Shown: piece by piece, positions 4,528 through 5,458 of the stretch
Layout: every line of letters begins with the position of its first letter
Numbering within the stretch: position 1 is the stretch's first letter
Source of the DNA: an uncultured Lentisphaeraceae bacterium
GTDB lineage: Bacteria; Verrucomicrobiota; Kiritimatiellia; RFP12; DVOR01
Reading direction: 5' to 3'
NCBI GenBank assembly: GCA_946056345.1
Contig: CAMGJH010000093.1
Span: 1-5,458, forward strand
DNA: 5,458 nt
The notes under the pieces: generated by a model
Databases searched by the model: none
What the model saw: only the letters and a program-made list of their open reading frames with translations
Told to the model about the DNA's origin: nothing
Position numbers and translations under genes: made by a program

Positions 4528-5458
4528 ATGCTTACACTCTCCGATAGCGTTGTCTTTACCGGCTTGAGCGGCTGCTTTGGCGGCGCGCCCACCCCACGCG
4601 CCCTCTGGAAGGCGCTCCTGCGCAAGCAAAGCTTCTTCACCCCCCTGCCCGAAGCGCCCGACGGTCACACCGCCGAGGAACTCTTCCCCGATTGCGTCCT
4701 CCCCGAAGTCTCCGCCTCGCTCGGCGAGCGCTTCGCCGTCCGGGCCGACCGCGTTCCCCTCCCGCCGGACCTAGGCGTGGGGGACAACACGGACTTCTGG
4801 TTCGCCGCCCAGCTCATTGACGATGCGCTCACCGACGCGGGCATCCCCACCGGCGAGGGCCACTCCGACCGCCTGGCCCTCTTTGTCGGCTACGATGCCG
4901 GCTTCAACCCCGCCGCCGTCAACTGGCTTTGGCACGCGAACGTCATCGGCCAAATCGTCGGCACCCTCCAGCGTTTCTTCCCCACCGCCAGCTACGAGCA
5001 GATGGCCGCCCTGCGCGGCGAGCTCACCGCCACCTTGCCCCTGCTCAAGCGCCGCCAACCGGAACTCGCGCGCGGCGAGGGGGTGGTCCGCCAGTTGGCC
5101 CAGACCTTTGGCGCGTGCGACACCGCCTGCCAGTGCTCCGCCGGCGAGAGCTCCGTCTTCGCCTGCCTAGAGGCCGCCTCCAACGCCCTGCGCCTCAATC
5201 AGTGCGATGTGGCCATCGTCGTGGCCCTCCAGCCGCCCCTCTCGCAGACCCAACTGGCCGGCGAGGCGGCCCTAATGCCCTTCTGCCCCGGCCGCGAACT
5301 CAAGCCCTTCACCCTCGGCACCACCGGCACCCTGCCCGGCGAAGGAGGCGCGGCCGTCGTCCTCCGGCGCCTCACCGAGGTGCAGAAGAATGGATCGCCC
5401 AATATCTACGCCAAGCTCCACGGCTGCGCGCAGATCTCCGGCATTGCCCCAGAGGCCG
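4528..5458 (+). CDS. Divergent beta-ketoacyl synthase, PfaA/HglE-like ketosynthase domain (5' part; runs off the window)
   Basis: The frame is open from the ATG at 4528 to the window end, 310 residues. It begins VVFTGLSGCFGGAPTPRALW, equivalent to the VGMGCRFPGA...FW start of ketosynthases. The segment after about residue 112 (SDRLALFVGYDAGFN through a LWHANVIGQIV stretch and a long helix) matches the insert of PfaA/HglE-type iterative synthases, normally GRGGYLNRGN...QHG. The nucleophile is probably C201 in DTACQCSAGE. KPFTLGTTGTLPGEGGAAVVLRRL (259-282) corresponds to the usual RPFDxxADGTLLGEGVGMVVLKRL. The enzyme would condense acyl units in lipid or polyketide synthesis. The two catalytic histidines lie beyond the edge and cannot be checked. 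The start is firm: an in-frame TAA at 4498-4500 leaves only this ATG; a GGGGG at 4519-4523 may be the ribosome site. Stand-alone or multidomain status is unknown. Confidence 0.85.
   Translation, partial: MLTLSDSVVFTGLSGCFGGAPTPRALWKALLRKQSFFTPLPEAPDGHTAEELFPDCVLPEVSASLGERFAVRADRVPLPPDLGVGDNTDFWFAAQLIDDALTDAGIPTGEGHSDRLALFVGYDAGFNPAAVNWLWHANVIGQIVGTLQRFFPTASYEQMAALRGELTATLPLLKRRQPELARGEGVVRQLAQTFGACDTACQCSAGESSVFACLEAASNALRLNQCDVAIVVALQPPLSQTQLAGEAALMPFCPGRELKPFTLGTTGTLPGEGGAAVVLRRLTEVQKNGSPNIYAKLHGCAQISGIAPEA

Overview
The window is GC-rich, gene-dense bacterial DNA with every supported gene on the + strand. It holds the tail of one upstream gene, five complete genes and one gene running off the right edge. 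The gene set (biosynthetic SpeA, a FmdB-type zinc ribbon ending in 'AGFHKLKR..KG.FEKLY', a YeaD-type mutarotase, DeoC) and the general feel of the proteins suggest a heterotrophic member of the Verrucomicrobia, perhaps Opitutae. That placement rests on family resemblance only; no search was possible.

Layout: (1) 2-67, the C-terminal 21 residues of an unidentified gene. (2) 68-278, an intergenic region with a GC-rich inverted repeat just after that stop, short TCATC-type direct repeats, a 19-bp near-perfect palindrome and an extended -10 promoter for speA. (3) 279-4016, a tight four-gene run with gaps of 6, 14 and 7 nt: arginine decarboxylase speA, an 83-residue FmdB-like zinc-ribbon protein, a D-hexose-6-phosphate mutarotase/aldose epimerase-like protein, and deoxyribose-phosphate aldolase deoC. 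It is probably one transcript, and a 9-bp hairpin overlaps the deoC stop codon. (4) 4031-4500, a well-formed promoter so close to the next start codon that the mRNA should be leaderless or nearly so, driving a 143-residue protein of unknown function with a predicted alpha/beta pattern reminiscent of YbjN or CesT-like proteins. (5) 4528-5458, the N-terminal 310 residues of a divergent beta-ketoacyl synthase. Its layout matches the ketosynthase domain of PfaA/HglE-type (polyunsaturated or glycolipid) iterative synthases more than FabF. It continues beyond the window.

The four-gene run is mostly central metabolism: agmatine/polyamine precursor synthesis, sugar-phosphate epimerisation and deoxynucleoside salvage. 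It has no obvious shared pathway. The most promising lead is at the right edge: the unknown small protein with its own promoter, followed 27 nt later by the unusual ketosynthase, may be the start of a lipid or polyketide-like locus. No mobile element, CRISPR array, tRNA or rRNA was seen.
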